From the NCBI GenBank assembly GCA_033065855.1, contig JAVXUO010000913.1, positions 175,489 through 239,488 on the forward strand: DNA of 64,000 bases, in the 5' to 3' direction. Position numbers and translations under genes: made by a program. Shown in pieces: positions 1 to 10,283 of this stretch (its first letter is position 1; each line of letters starts with the position of its first letter). The stretch comes from Escallonia rubra (lineage: Eukaryota; Streptophyta; Magnoliopsida; Escalloniales; Escalloniaceae). Below the pieces are notes generated by a model that made no database searches, was not told the origin of the DNA, and worked only from the letters and a program-made list of their open reading frames with translations.

Positions 1-549
1 ATGAGCCCTAGCAGCAGCCCTGATCGTGGACTGCTGATACAACAGATACTTTAGAAAAGAATGAGAAGCTTTTTCTCGGAATCGCAATGTTAAGCATGAC
101 AATATTGTTGTTGGTCTCATTTTAAAAATAATTGATAATTTAACATGGTATTAGAACCGCGATTTCATAAGATTTTGGGTTTAATTTTTCATGCTTGCAT
201 ATTTGGTCGCCATTTACTATTGTGCAATTTGCACTCAATTTAACTCTTTAATTCAGCTAGCCCATCCTCACTTTTTTCGGTAGGAAGATCGACTACGAGT
301 TGACTAACCAAAGAAATTTCTAGATGATTGGCTCGGTCTGAAGTGTACCTAATTGAAAAGATTGAAGTCGATGGAATCGGCAAAGTGACATCCTAACAGC
401 GTAGGAAAAAACGGTAGAAACATCTTATTCGGAGCTATGAAATGTTTTGGGATAAACCAGAGAGCGCAAGTGCTTGTCCTGAAACGATTGATCTGGTACC
501 TTTGCCGGTCACTTTGCTACCTCATCTCGTACCCGTCTGTCTGGTTAAC
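1..549. other. unassigned AT-rich DNA at window edge
   Basis: No gene, tRNA or clear repeat boundary was recognised. Bases 420-545 have a composition typical of old retroelement spacer but show no recognisable protein motif on either strand. Confidence 0.4.
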
Positions 550-740
550 CTTGTATTATTATTCAAGAATAAGTCATTATGAGTTTACTACATGTTCTTA
601 TATATAATATATGTACATAGATATATTTGATCCACATAGTGACTCATTCGGGAATTGAATCAAACCGGCCCTTTTAACTCAGCGGTAGAGTAACGCCATG
701 GTAAGGCGTAAGTCATCGGTTCAAATCCGATAAGGGGCTT
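550..740 (+). other. nuclear plastid DNA insertion (trnT upstream region plus trnT)
   Basis: The stretch in front of the trnT gene (about 550-667) looks like the plastid spacer upstream of trnT-GGU: AT-rich, with TATATATAATATATG-type sequence and ending right at the tRNA. The plastid-like sequence stops within a base or two of the tRNA 3' end, at about 740, where a Ty3-gypsy fragment begins. The left border is a guess because the spacer was recognised from memory, not aligned. Confidence 0.65.
668..739 (+). tRNA. trnT-GGU: plastid-type tRNA-Thr (GGU), nuclear copy
   Basis: A 72-nt cloverleaf can be drawn. The acceptor stem pairs GCCCTTT with AAGGGGC, leaving T739 as discriminator. The anticodon stem ACGCC/GGCGT encloses the 7-nt loop ATGGTAA with anticodon GGT. 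The T arm has loop TTCAAAT. No intron and no genomic CCA are present. The sequence is of the chloroplast trnT-GGU type, so in this nuclear context it is most likely a transferred copy. Its internal A and B boxes look intact, so weak Pol III transcription is possible, but its function in the nucleus is doubtful. Confidence 0.9.
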
Positions 741-895
741 TGACATGGCATAGTCCGAAGCATCGATATGTACCTCGACCGGCTTAGCATGATCCGGGAA
801 GGCCATCGCCCGATCAATCATGATGGTTCCCTTTAAGTCCTCAAAGGCCTCTTGATATTCTCTCGTCCAATGCCATAGATTGGTTTCGTGGCAAA
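741..895 (-). mobile_element. Ty3-gypsy retrotransposon fragment (RT / RNase H junction)
   Basis: Read on the minus strand, about 50 codons give WTREYQEAFEDLK followed by AFPDHAKPVEVHIDASDYAM. This is the stretch joining reverse transcriptase to RNase H in Ty3-gypsy polyproteins, where the usual form is W...C/YQEAF..LK ... LA.PD...PF.V..DAS..A. The frame runs straight into the plastid segment at 740 and is lost on the other side near 895, so this is a small decayed scrap with no LTR or other domain nearby. Confidence 0.8.
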
Positions 896-1904
896 GTAAA
901 CGGTCTTGATGCGACTGATGCCCCTTTGTGCACTTGGTGATGGTATACTTTGATTTGTCTCTTCACGTACAATCAGAAGCTTGCGCGTGAGAGAGTGTGT
1001 TAAGCATAATAACATTCTTGGACCCATTTCCTAACAGTTTATGCTTTTAGAGTAATTGATAACTGGGAAAGGTTTGTTGCTTGTTGTTGCTATTGCATGT
1101 GGAATCCTTGTATCTGTGTTGGCCTATCTCTGTTGCGGGAGAAGACCGGACAACGGCCAACCCTATATTAACGCTACAGTCATTTGGGACCCAAATATAG
1201 AAGTTTAGGTTTAGAATGCTTTGGTAGTATTATGTTGTATTCTCATCTCACAAATTTATGAATATTCATATTGTAAGTTAGTTTACTTAATGTCCATTGT
1301 ATAAGGTTCACAATATAAATCGCTTTTCTTTTATGGAGTATATTTCGGGTTTTGTATGGTGATACCCGGTGCATCATATTTTATCTGGGGTTAATTACAC
1401 TCGTCAGTGCTGAAATTTGTCTTAATTAAACTTCGCTCCTCTTATCTATTAAAATTATACTAAGATACACTTTGTTAGATCTCAGTTCACAGAGATAACA
1501 AAATTACTAAAAAGATGCTAATACCCCTCATAGAAAAATGAAATTACTCGACTAACTTGTTAGTCATACGGCTATTTAATCCAGAATTATATTCGATTTT
1601 GATGATAATCAACATTGACGATTATGTTGTTTAATATGCATTGAGTTCATGAAGCGTTATGTAGAATCTCATACTCATGCAACATACAACTACACGATTA
1701 AATAGCGATGAAAGATATTCAACAAAATGTTTCAAAGATCATCATAACGAAATACTTTAAATTGATTATAAACCTTTTTATTTCTTTGTACTGTAACTGG
1801 ACATAGAGAGTTGATCGTATCGATGATTGTAAGCAAGAAATTGTCCATAGATTTCCCTTACATGCATAAAATTTTCAATCTTTTAAAAATAGGAAAACTG
1901 CATT
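896..1904. other. intergenic, nothing recognised
   Basis: AT-rich DNA with no coding exon, tRNA or bounded repeat that I can support. Confidence 0.4.
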
Positions 1905-2870
1905 TAAGGAATACAGTCGACGGACAATAAGGTTTTACAGTCAACCATATTAGAATACATTCGACCGCAAACTTGGGTAGTAAAGTATTACAATCGACTG
2001 CATTAGGAATTCAGTCGATTGCATTAGGAATTCAGTCGATTGCATAAGTGAAATTTGAATTTTCAACAGTTACTTTGAGAATACAGTCGACCGCAATGTG
2101 CAACATAGTCGCCTGCATTTACCGTTTTGGCACATTTAATATCCTACCTACTTCTAAACAACTGCATTTATTCCCACACCAATATAAATTGATTTTGAGC
2201 ATAGATTTGATTCATCTCTTGCATTCAAAGTCTTCTTATTTTGCAAATACTCGAAGCTCAAAGCACTTTCTTCAATCTCTCTTAGTCTTAATGTTTTCTC
2301 ATCAAATTTAAGAGAGCATTCATTGTGAGCTTATATATAAGAGATATACACTTTGATAAGTCATCAACACATTCATCTCTCTTATTCAGGAGTTTAAACT
2401 TGTATTCATCAACTTATTGAGTTAATCTTTGTACAATATTTCGTCTAAAGTTTTATGTATCAAAGCTTGGGTTGTCAAGCTTTGGAGCTTTGAGATTGTA
2501 AAGCTTGTTCTTGATGTGAGTATAACATCAAGAGATTGTAAGAGATTTAGTCTTGACCCATAAGGAAGACCGTTATAGTGAATTCTAGAGCTTTTCAAAT
2601 GACTTCCTTGAAGGGGTGGACGTAGGATTGAGGATAATTCGAGCTGAACCATCTAAATCTCAATTGTCAAGTATTTCTAAACTCTTCCCTCTTTACATTA
2701 TTACCTTATTGCAGATTAGTTAGCTTGCTTATTTGAGATATTGTATTTGGGGCTTATTGTTTGAGTTATCTAAGTTTTCATCATAGTTTATCAAAGTTAG
2801 TTGTGATTAATTGTTATTCGTATTAAGTAGTTTTAAAATCCTATTTACCCCATCTCTAGGGTTACTTTAT
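1905..2870 (+). mobile_element. decayed LTR of a SIRE-like Ty1-copia element
   Basis: The interval 2600-2870 matches, in order, the reverse complement of the LTR at 35970-37327: a block reading GTGGA-GTAGG-TTGAGG, then GAACCATCTAAATCTC, TTGTCAAGTATTTCT, and near the end CCTATTTACCCCATCTCTAGG. The last resembles the CCTATTCACCCCCTCTAGG box near the 3' end of SIRE/Maximus LTRs. The upstream part carries repeats built on CAGTCGATTGCAT (two near-exact 21-bp units at about 2005-2046 and weaker ones from 1910 to 2100). The 5' border and internal region are not recognisable. The assignment to SIRE is inference from these boxes. Confidence 0.6.
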
Positions 2871-2888
2871 TGTTTCACAATCCACTGC

Positions 2889-3180
2889 TCACACCAGTTC
2901 ACCGCCACCACACCGACAGAATCTCTGTTGTGAGATTGGTAAAAGTTGGTCGACACTGTGTCTTTGTGTGTGTGGCCGGTCGGGGGGTTGCGGGAAGGGG
3001 GTGGGAGAGAGATGGGAAGTCGGCAATGGTGTTCGGGGGTGGGATGGTGTTCGAAGAGGGGGATGATAGCAGCACAAGTGGCGGTTCGCTGGGGGTGTGT
3101 GTGTGTCTGTGTGCGTGAGATGGGCAGTTGTATTGGGGATGGGATGATGTTTGGAGTGGGGGATGACGAAGCTTTATTAA
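2889..3180. repeat. GT-rich low-complexity sequence
   Basis: Dense GTGTGTG and GGTGGGG runs. Reading frames here on both strands are compositional artefacts. The texture resembles 39897-40260. Confidence 0.7.
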
Positions 3181-3887
3181 TTTTTCATAGTTCGTAAAGT
3201 CAAAAGTAATTTCTTTTGTCATATAGATGCACACGTAAAATTTGGTTCCTTGACGCGCGCTCTCTTTTTATTACTAATATTGTATTCGTGCTTGTTCTTG
3301 CTCTAGCTTATTCACTTGGCCTCTTATCACGTAATTCATCTCAAGTTATTATCTGTTTGACTGATCAGCCAATTTTATCACAGATGACAGGTGACATAGA
3401 TATCCCTCCATATGTAGCCACAATCTGTATGAGCCTATTTGCACATGCTGAATGTATTTCACTGTGTTAATTGGAAGACTAGATCTGGCTTTTTAGTTTG
3501 GCGCATTAGGCAGGCCATATTACATGGGAAGTGATTGAACACTATGATTGATTGTCTTGATGTAGACTTACAAGCTTTGTTCTTCCTTTCCCGGTCTTCT
3601 CTCTTTTGAACATGTGTACAGGAGTTTGGCATGGCGGGTTTAGGTTGAATTACGATTGATCTTGCTCACATCGGATGGGATTGTCATCCTATCTGCTTTT
3701 TCATTTCCGAAGTTGCTCTATGAATTACGACTCCGATCATATATATTACTTAAAGTTTTATAAATTATAAAAAAAAGAATCTCAACCTGTAAGGTGCTAA
3801 AAATTTGTTTAATGTATCATCAACAGGATAAAATGACCTTGAAAATTATTTCCTCGTTAATTTCTTATAGCTGGAAAATCATAAAAA

Positions 3888-3918
<31 letters not shown>

Positions 3919-4261
3919 CTGTACAAGTGTAAGAGAACTAAATCAAGGTGTAGGAAACAGCATTATTAAAATTCATATTAGAGATCAAAAGCGAGGGGGT
4001 TTGAAGAAGGATTGTATCCTGGCCATCTTGCCAACTCCTTGGGACAGCCAACATGTAGCTCATATAGAGACTTGACTGGTTACTGTTACAATGTACTACT
4101 AATAAATCAGTAGTCCGTTACAGCATTTCTAGTAACAAGAGGCTCATACAAATCCTGGGATTCAGTATAGCTTAATATCGAGATTCAATGGCATAATTAT
4201 TCCTCTGTTTCTGGGTATAGAACAGAATATGTTACTTCAAATGGCAATTGTGGTAAATGAC
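3181..4261. other. intergenic 3' of the SGPP-like gene
   Basis: No exon or mobile element was recognised. It contains an A/AAG microsatellite at 3883-3917 and probably the 3' UTR of the minus-strand phosphatase gene next to 4261. Confidence 0.4.
3883..3917 (+). repeat. poly-A followed by (AAG)n microsatellite
   Basis: A run of 14 A followed by about seven AAG units, directly visible. Confidence 0.9.
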
Positions 4262-5497
4262 TCAAGCTGAACCTGTTGCCTTCTTATCAAGCTCTTCCAA
4301 AGCTGCCCATAATTTTGGATCTTCATAATCCTTTATAAGAAAAGTAGGCTTCGCTTGCATCAGCAGGTGCTCAGGATTTCTGGTTGTCAAACCAATGACA
4401 GGCATCCCGGCTGCCACACCAGCTTTTATTCCAGAAACAGAATCCTAACAAAACCCAGATGCCATGTGTATCAAATACAGAACTTCGGTTAACTACCTAA
4501 CAAAAAATTAGTTCCAAATAAAAATACAGCCAGACCTCAAAGACGATAGTGTGATCCTTTGACACGCCGAGTAGTTCAAGGGCCTTCAAGTAGGGATCTG
4601 GGAATGGTTTGGCGCGGTCACAATCGCTCCCGAGAACAACATAATCAAAGAAATCAGAAAGCCCAAGAATTGAGATCATCAATTCAGCATTAAGTCGGGG
4701 AGCATTGGTAACAGCAGCTCGTTTCAAGCCACGATCTTCTATCCACTTCCTCAATTTGTATATGCCATCTATAGGCTTCACTTGTTCCTTGGCGAATCTG
4801 CAGTCACCATCAAGCATATATCATAAGGTGTGAGCTGAAAACGAATTGCAATAGAAAAATGGATTTACCTCCTAAACATGGCTTCCTTATCTTCCAGGAA
4901 CTTAACACCCCTTGGGTGATCATCCGGGAAAAGGAGAGTAGCAATGTCTTCGTTATGCTTCCCAGCAATATTCTCAACAAAAAAATCCTCAGTGATTGGA
5001 ACCCCACCATTGAAGCCTATCTGTTACCAACTCAGCATCGTTAACACCCAAAACAGTCTTCATATACAAGACGTGGATCTCATCCAAGATACAAACACAT
5101 GAGAGGCCCACTTGTCATTTAGTATAATCGTAAAACTAGCAGCATTTCATCTCAATGAAGTTCCTTGAACTGAAATGTGCTATGGTAATATGTACGTGAG
5201 TATTGTGATATGAATCAAACTGAAATTCAGTAAGGAAGCGCAATGTGAACTTTACGGCAATAAGGTTTGATGGAGACCCGACTCCTGAATACAACCTTCT
5301 TCCCAGGTAATGGACAATGCAAACAAACAAAAACTTACCTCTTGAAGTAGTTCACGAAAAGCATAGTAGTGGAGGGGATCTGAATCACAAAGCGTTCCAT
5401 CAACGTCAAATAGTACTGCCTCGAGAGGAGCAAGTCCAGAAAGAGAAGGTGTGCTGCTTACACACAAGATGAAGGCACAAATCAGTGTTCTTTTCAT
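4262..5497 (-). CDS. SGPP: HAD-superfamily phosphatase, SGPP type
   Basis: Haloacid dehalogenase-like hydrolase, class with helical cap, most like plant SGPP, a broad-range sugar-phosphate phosphatase. Exons in coding order are 5497-5339, 5020-4869, 4797-4536 and 4444-4262, with GT-AG introns, totalling 756 nt or 251 residues. Motif I is DVDGT (nucleophile D31, acid/base D33), motif II is AAVTNAP, motif III lysine is in RAKPFPDP, and motif IV VFED is split exactly by the last intron. The ending ALEELDKKA is typical of the family. The first 14-16 residues (MKRTLICAFILC) are not conserved in the family. A TGTAAGCAG acceptor-like site sits in the minus strand just before SSTPSLSGLAPLEAV, so the true start may be in an upstream exon I did not find. 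Catalytic residues look intact. Substrate is inferred from the family only. Confidence 0.88.
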
Positions 5498-8400
5498 TTC
5501 CCTTTTCAGTTTTTAGTGTAGCAAATGAAATTCTAATGCAGAACAGTTTTTTCCATTAGACACTCCACAGGATTTTAGGAATATAAATTTCGTCAAAGGT
5601 TTTCAGTCAAAACCGGTTTCGTCCAGCAGCCGACCAAATCAGTTGCAAAGTTACACCGAGTGCCCAAATGTTTACAATTGAAAATGATGATGTGCTGAAA
5701 AGATTGGACACCTCAAAAGAAAAGTTTAAACACAAGCATGGGAGAAAAAGGTTTGCGTATTATGCACAAGCGATTGGCAGAACTTGAACCAGTGATCTAG
5801 GTTCCCATAAGCAGAACTTCGACCAGCAATCTAGGTTCTTATAACTCCATTGTTTCATAGATCAACGAGGGAGCATCCCTAGACGCCTATTGAAAAAACA
5901 AAATGACATACATTCTGTGGGGATGACAAATTCATGGCATGGCCCTGTGTAAGTTGTTTAAGGGAGCCTCCACAACGACGTCGTTTGAAGTAAATCGTTA
6001 ATGACAGTTTTATCAAGTCATTAAAATTTAACCATAAATTACCTAAGGCGATCGGTTTCCTTGCTATGTACTAACAAAGCATCTTCTACTATTTTTCCTT
6101 TCGCTGAGGAACTTGTGTCAAATATGCACCGTAGATCGAGTACAACCTATTGCTGCATGGAATATTTCATATGTGATTATCGAAATAATTACTAGGAAAC
6201 TCTATTTTCATACCATCTTATGCTTATAACGCCTCTTTGTTACTAAAACATCTATTTCTTATTCATGGACAAGATGACATATTAGCGACAAATGAGGTAG
6301 AGCGACAAAATGAGGTGTGGATATAAACATTCTCTCGTTAATCACATATCTTAGAGAAAACAAAATTGTTTGAACCCGCACGATGGCACAGAATTCTTGC
6401 AACACAGATACATATAGGATATGAGCAGAAGCATACATGCATCCCATGGGAATGAAAGTACTCAATGCAGTGCAATCCAATGAAAGGTTTCTAGGTAATT
6501 CCATGACAAAGCAACGCTAACCCAGATCAAATCTCTGATTAACCAAATCCATTTCAAGAAGAAGGCAGCAATTTACACCAAACTTTTACATACATTCATT
6601 CATAAAATCACCTGTCTGCTGCGTTTTCACCAGAAGAAACCGTCATCTTGCAATCGGTAGAGGTGAATTCTGACAAGCGCCCTCTGTGGGAAATTGTTTT
6701 CTGCAAAATGGGTATCTGATGAGCAGAGATGGCAGGCAAAGGAATAGAGTAGTGGCGAATATGAAAATGAGCGGAATCTTCCAGGGCATATAGCGCGAGA
6801 GATGCGTGGAGGTGCCTTTGACTATAAAAATCTGTCTCCTCAATGTAAATATCAGTTGTGACCCCTACATTTGTTTATAATACCAACAAACACCCCCACC
6901 CCCACCATTTTCAGAGAGATGAGAAAGGATTTATTCATAAAAGATGAGAACCAATTGACATTGGCACTCCGCTCTTTCTAATTTACATTTAACTTTTATC
7001 CTTCAAAATCTTTAATAAGCAACAATTTTCGATGGTATGAGGTGGAATTTTTTCTGATCTTTCGCTATAAAAGTGAAGGGCAAGCGACGAAGATTAATAT
7101 ATTACTGTAACAATATTTTGCTAAAACACAAAAATATTGTGGAATATCATCTGTCTACATTTGAACGTTTATCACGAAAATGCAGACACGAGAATGCACT
7201 AGCGATGTAGATGTGGGAATCAAAAGTTTGATCAAATTGTACATGCAAAAACGCATAATTGCTGGATTTTGAGGGGCAACCAAAAATTGCATAAACAGGA
7301 GGGCATTTAGCAAAAACTATTTTACTACATTTTTAAGAATATTTATATTTCGACCAGTTTTGGACAAAAGCCAGTGGGATTTTGAGTCTTCCGACGATTT
7401 TGGGGGGTGTGGGGTTCCTAGGAACCAACCTGCACAGCCACTCACTTGTCCTTTGCCTTGTTTTTTTTTTGGTAAAAGAAAGACTGGACTGTTGTATTGT
7501 CGGGGACCTATCCGCCACATACATCTCCCCGATTCAGCACCTATCTTTGCCTTGTTTTGCCCTAGGAAAAGACTATATTCACACGTGATGCCTTTTCACT
7601 TCCTCTTATATATGTCGCTAAAAAAATTATTGTACTTTTTAGTGACAAAATATAGGTACAGAATAGCATATAAGGTGTGAAAATAAACACTCCTTCTTAC
7701 TTCACAACACGTTTATGGTAGGCGTAACTATTGGAGTTGAAATTTCGGGATTAAAAGGCAAACATCAAATTGTCTAGCATGAACAAGAAATCACTAGGAG
7801 GTGACCTCCACTAAGTTGTTTGCAAAGTGTAGTTTTTCTTCACCACCATATATGGGGGTGTATGATCGATTCGATATCAAATTTCAGATTAAATCTGAAA
7901 TAATTTTTAAAATTAGTTTTATTTTTTTTATAGCAAAATTAGCTTTAATATATGGGTGGTGTTTAACCGGATGTAAAATAGCAATATGAAAGTAAATGTA
8001 TTTAAGTAATCATGGCATGTCACGGTGGAAAAAGACGTTGTAGTGCACCATAAGGTGTCATCGAGTTCTCCTATTCGACAAAAAAATAAAAAATGTGCCA
8101 AAGGTCTTTGTGAGTAATAGAAATATTCTAGTCCTTTACTTGTCAAACTTCATTTTAGAAAAAAAGGATTAATTCGTAATCCACATTTCCTTAGATTAAG
8201 ATTTAATCAGCTTTCTAGTTTCAGAAAGCTAATATAATGCGGTCTCATGTTTATCAAACGCCTAACAACTTGATTTAATCCATATTAATTCAAGTTTATC
8301 CCTCTTAGAATCAATCTCAAACAAACATATTTGTTTTATTGCTCAATGTTTGGCTTCGTGTCACTTCCACAGACCTTAGGTGAAGCTAACTGCAATTCTC

Positions 8401-8979
8401 AAGTAAAGTCTGTAATGAAAAAAGGCAAAGGAGATAAGCGCAAGTGTAAAAATAATCGACAAGCCTATCGTGATACTAATGGGTACAAAAGGTTGGGCTT
8501 TAAGAATTACTAGGGCACAAAATTTAGCATTTATTTTCAAATGGAATGAGGAAATTGTGCTTAGTGGGCCAATATTTCGCAAATTGATACCTAAAGTATT
8601 TCTTGGAAATTATTAGAGTTGATACCTAAAGTATGTAATTTAGTTGTTTAAGGAAAATAAAATAAAATGCGAAGAGGTATATAAAGAGGAAAAAGGAAGT
8701 TGTGATTGATAAGGCTTTACATCCATGGCGCGCAAAGGAAGAAAAGAACCCTTGAATAAGAAAGTTATAAAGAATGGTCACCAATCGATAAAAGTTCATA
8801 GCAATTTTGTTGAGTGGAGATGATTTCGATGCTGCTATGTAGGCGTTGAGAGAAAATGCACGAGGTTTCCCTTGGCGGTGTAAGTTTGCGAAGGTTGCAA
8901 GTTACACCAGCGTCCAACTATGTTATTAGGGATTTTTTTGAAGGCTCCTTGCAGATGTCGTAGCTTGAAAAGCTTTAGC
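5498..8979. other. intergenic, partly duplicated DNA
   Basis: No gene recognised. It may hold a first exon of the phosphatase gene. From about 7200 to 7900 the sequence is a diverged duplicate of about 10790-11130 (see the repeat entries), showing that DNA around the expansin-like cluster was copied several times. Confidence 0.4.
7200..7900 (+). repeat. segmental duplicate, partner of 10790-11130
   Basis: Shared ordered blocks with the partner: GTGGGAATCAA-AGTTTGATCAAA, TTTTGAGGGG, CATAAACAGGA-GG, AGCAAAA-CTATT-TACTA, AGTGGGATTTT, TTGTTTGCAAAG-G and TTTTTCTTCACCA. Spacing differs through indels. Confidence 0.7.
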
Positions 8980-9660
8980 AAAATTGTATGTAAAAATTTT
9001 AGTAGCAATATTAGTTGACAAACTGAACTTGAAAATAGATACAGACGTCAAAACTTTTAGTTTGTGCAAACTTAATTTGTCCAATCTTCATGCATTCTCT
9101 ATAAAATTGGCACATTTTCCTTTCCTTAATATTCGTGGTCCTAGCTATGCCTCCTCTTTTGATCCTAGCTTATTAATTGTAGAAATTCTTCCTATGCTTA
9201 ACCTGGAAAAACCTCTGACATGTAGTTCTTTTTTTTGTAAACTCTCAGGCAGCTTACTATCCAAGCAAGCTCCAATGAACAAGAAACATAAAGTGCGTTA
9301 AAAAAAAATTCATATAGTGTGAATATGGATACACGTGTAGTGTTTGATGATTACTTTAGTAATATCGACGTGTCTTTTCAAAAAATATTCATGTCACGTG
9401 AATATTGGATAGATGTATTCTAGAGTAATATGTATCGTTGAATTGCAGCTGGTGCATGTGGTTTTCGTACATTTGGGGCGACAATCAGTGGCGGGACGTA
9501 TTTGCTGCATTTGAGATCTCTATCGCGATGATTTGGGTTGTGGTGCTTGCTACATGTGATTTTCATCATAAAGATACATTAATTCCTTCTGTGTCAAACC
9601 TTGCTTCGGCATTAAAGAATTTTTTATGACATTGTTGTCATCAAAAACTTATTTTTTTAA
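8980..9660 (+). pseudogene. expansin-like B relic (exons 1 and 2)
   Basis: Collinear with the intact gene at 14196-15915 from just upstream of its start through intron 2. The exon 1 relic (about 9148-9295) keeps CAGGCAGCTTACTATCCAAG but has an in-frame TAA ten codons after its ATG. The exon 2 relic (about 9449-9555) keeps a TTGCAG acceptor and the block encoding GACGF and TFGATI. It has lost a G and gained a base further on, and its last codon before the donor is altered. Intron 2 homology (CTTGCTTCGGCATTAAAGAA) continues to about 9660, then ends; exons 3-5 are absent. Non-functional. Confidence 0.88.
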
Positions 9661-10084
9661 GTTCCAAAAATTCACCTTCAGGCTTTATGTTGTCTACATG
9701 TAAAGAAAATGCTCAAAAAATATAATAAGGATGAATTTACTACTTCAATCACGGTCGCAGAAAGAGGGTGCAAGAGTGGTTAAATACTCTTTTAAACGAT
9801 AAATTTTAGCAGCGACATCTTTGCACCTATTAATTGGTGTCAATTCCACTATGCTCATAAAGTTGACAAAGCTAATGATACCACAAAATTCTTTTTCGAA
9901 AATGATTTTCGCAGAGAGTTATTCTAGTTATCATATGATATACGTATAGATGTGTGATACATTGTTGTGCGGTAAACCTGTATCAGCAAAAAGGTAGAAT
10001 AGATTGTATAGTGCACTTTATACGGTAGGTTTGCACCATAGAATATTCAATTGATGGTTTGGAGTTTAGGGTTTAAATAGTTTT

Positions 10085-10283
10085 GCCCTCCTGCTGGCCT
10101 GGTTCGTTCATCATAAATAGTGGAAGCTTCGTTTACTTCATGCATTTCTAAATCACTTGCCTCCTTTGCTCTCCTTGGTTCTCCGTTCTTATTCCTACAA
10201 TGGCTCATCTTGTGTGTCTTTTGATCCTTTCTGCAGTTTTTCTTTCTGTACCTGAAGCAAGAAAGCTTGGAAGATCAAGTTAG
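10085..10283 (+). pseudogene. expansin-like B relic (promoter and signal peptide only)
   Basis: Matches the 5' region of the gene at 19068: GGTTCGTTCAT-ATAAAT, then CTTTGCT-TCCTTGGTT and an ATG at 10200 starting MAHLVCLLILSAVFLSV, close to [17 protein letters not shown] in the intact gene. Homology stops after about 65 coding bases and the frame ends at TAG 10281-10283. No exon 2-5 follows. A TATA-like CATAAATA lies near 10113. It could at most make a 27-residue signal-peptide-like product. Confidence 0.85.

Noticed and set aside
3216-3470. 84-codon plus-strand frame with a hydrophobic stretch
   Set aside because: No conserved motif or neighbouring exon.
6643-6843. 66-codon minus-strand frame with a hydrophobic stretch upstream of the phosphatase
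   Set aside because: Could not be joined to the phosphatase by convincing splice sites and has no family likeness.
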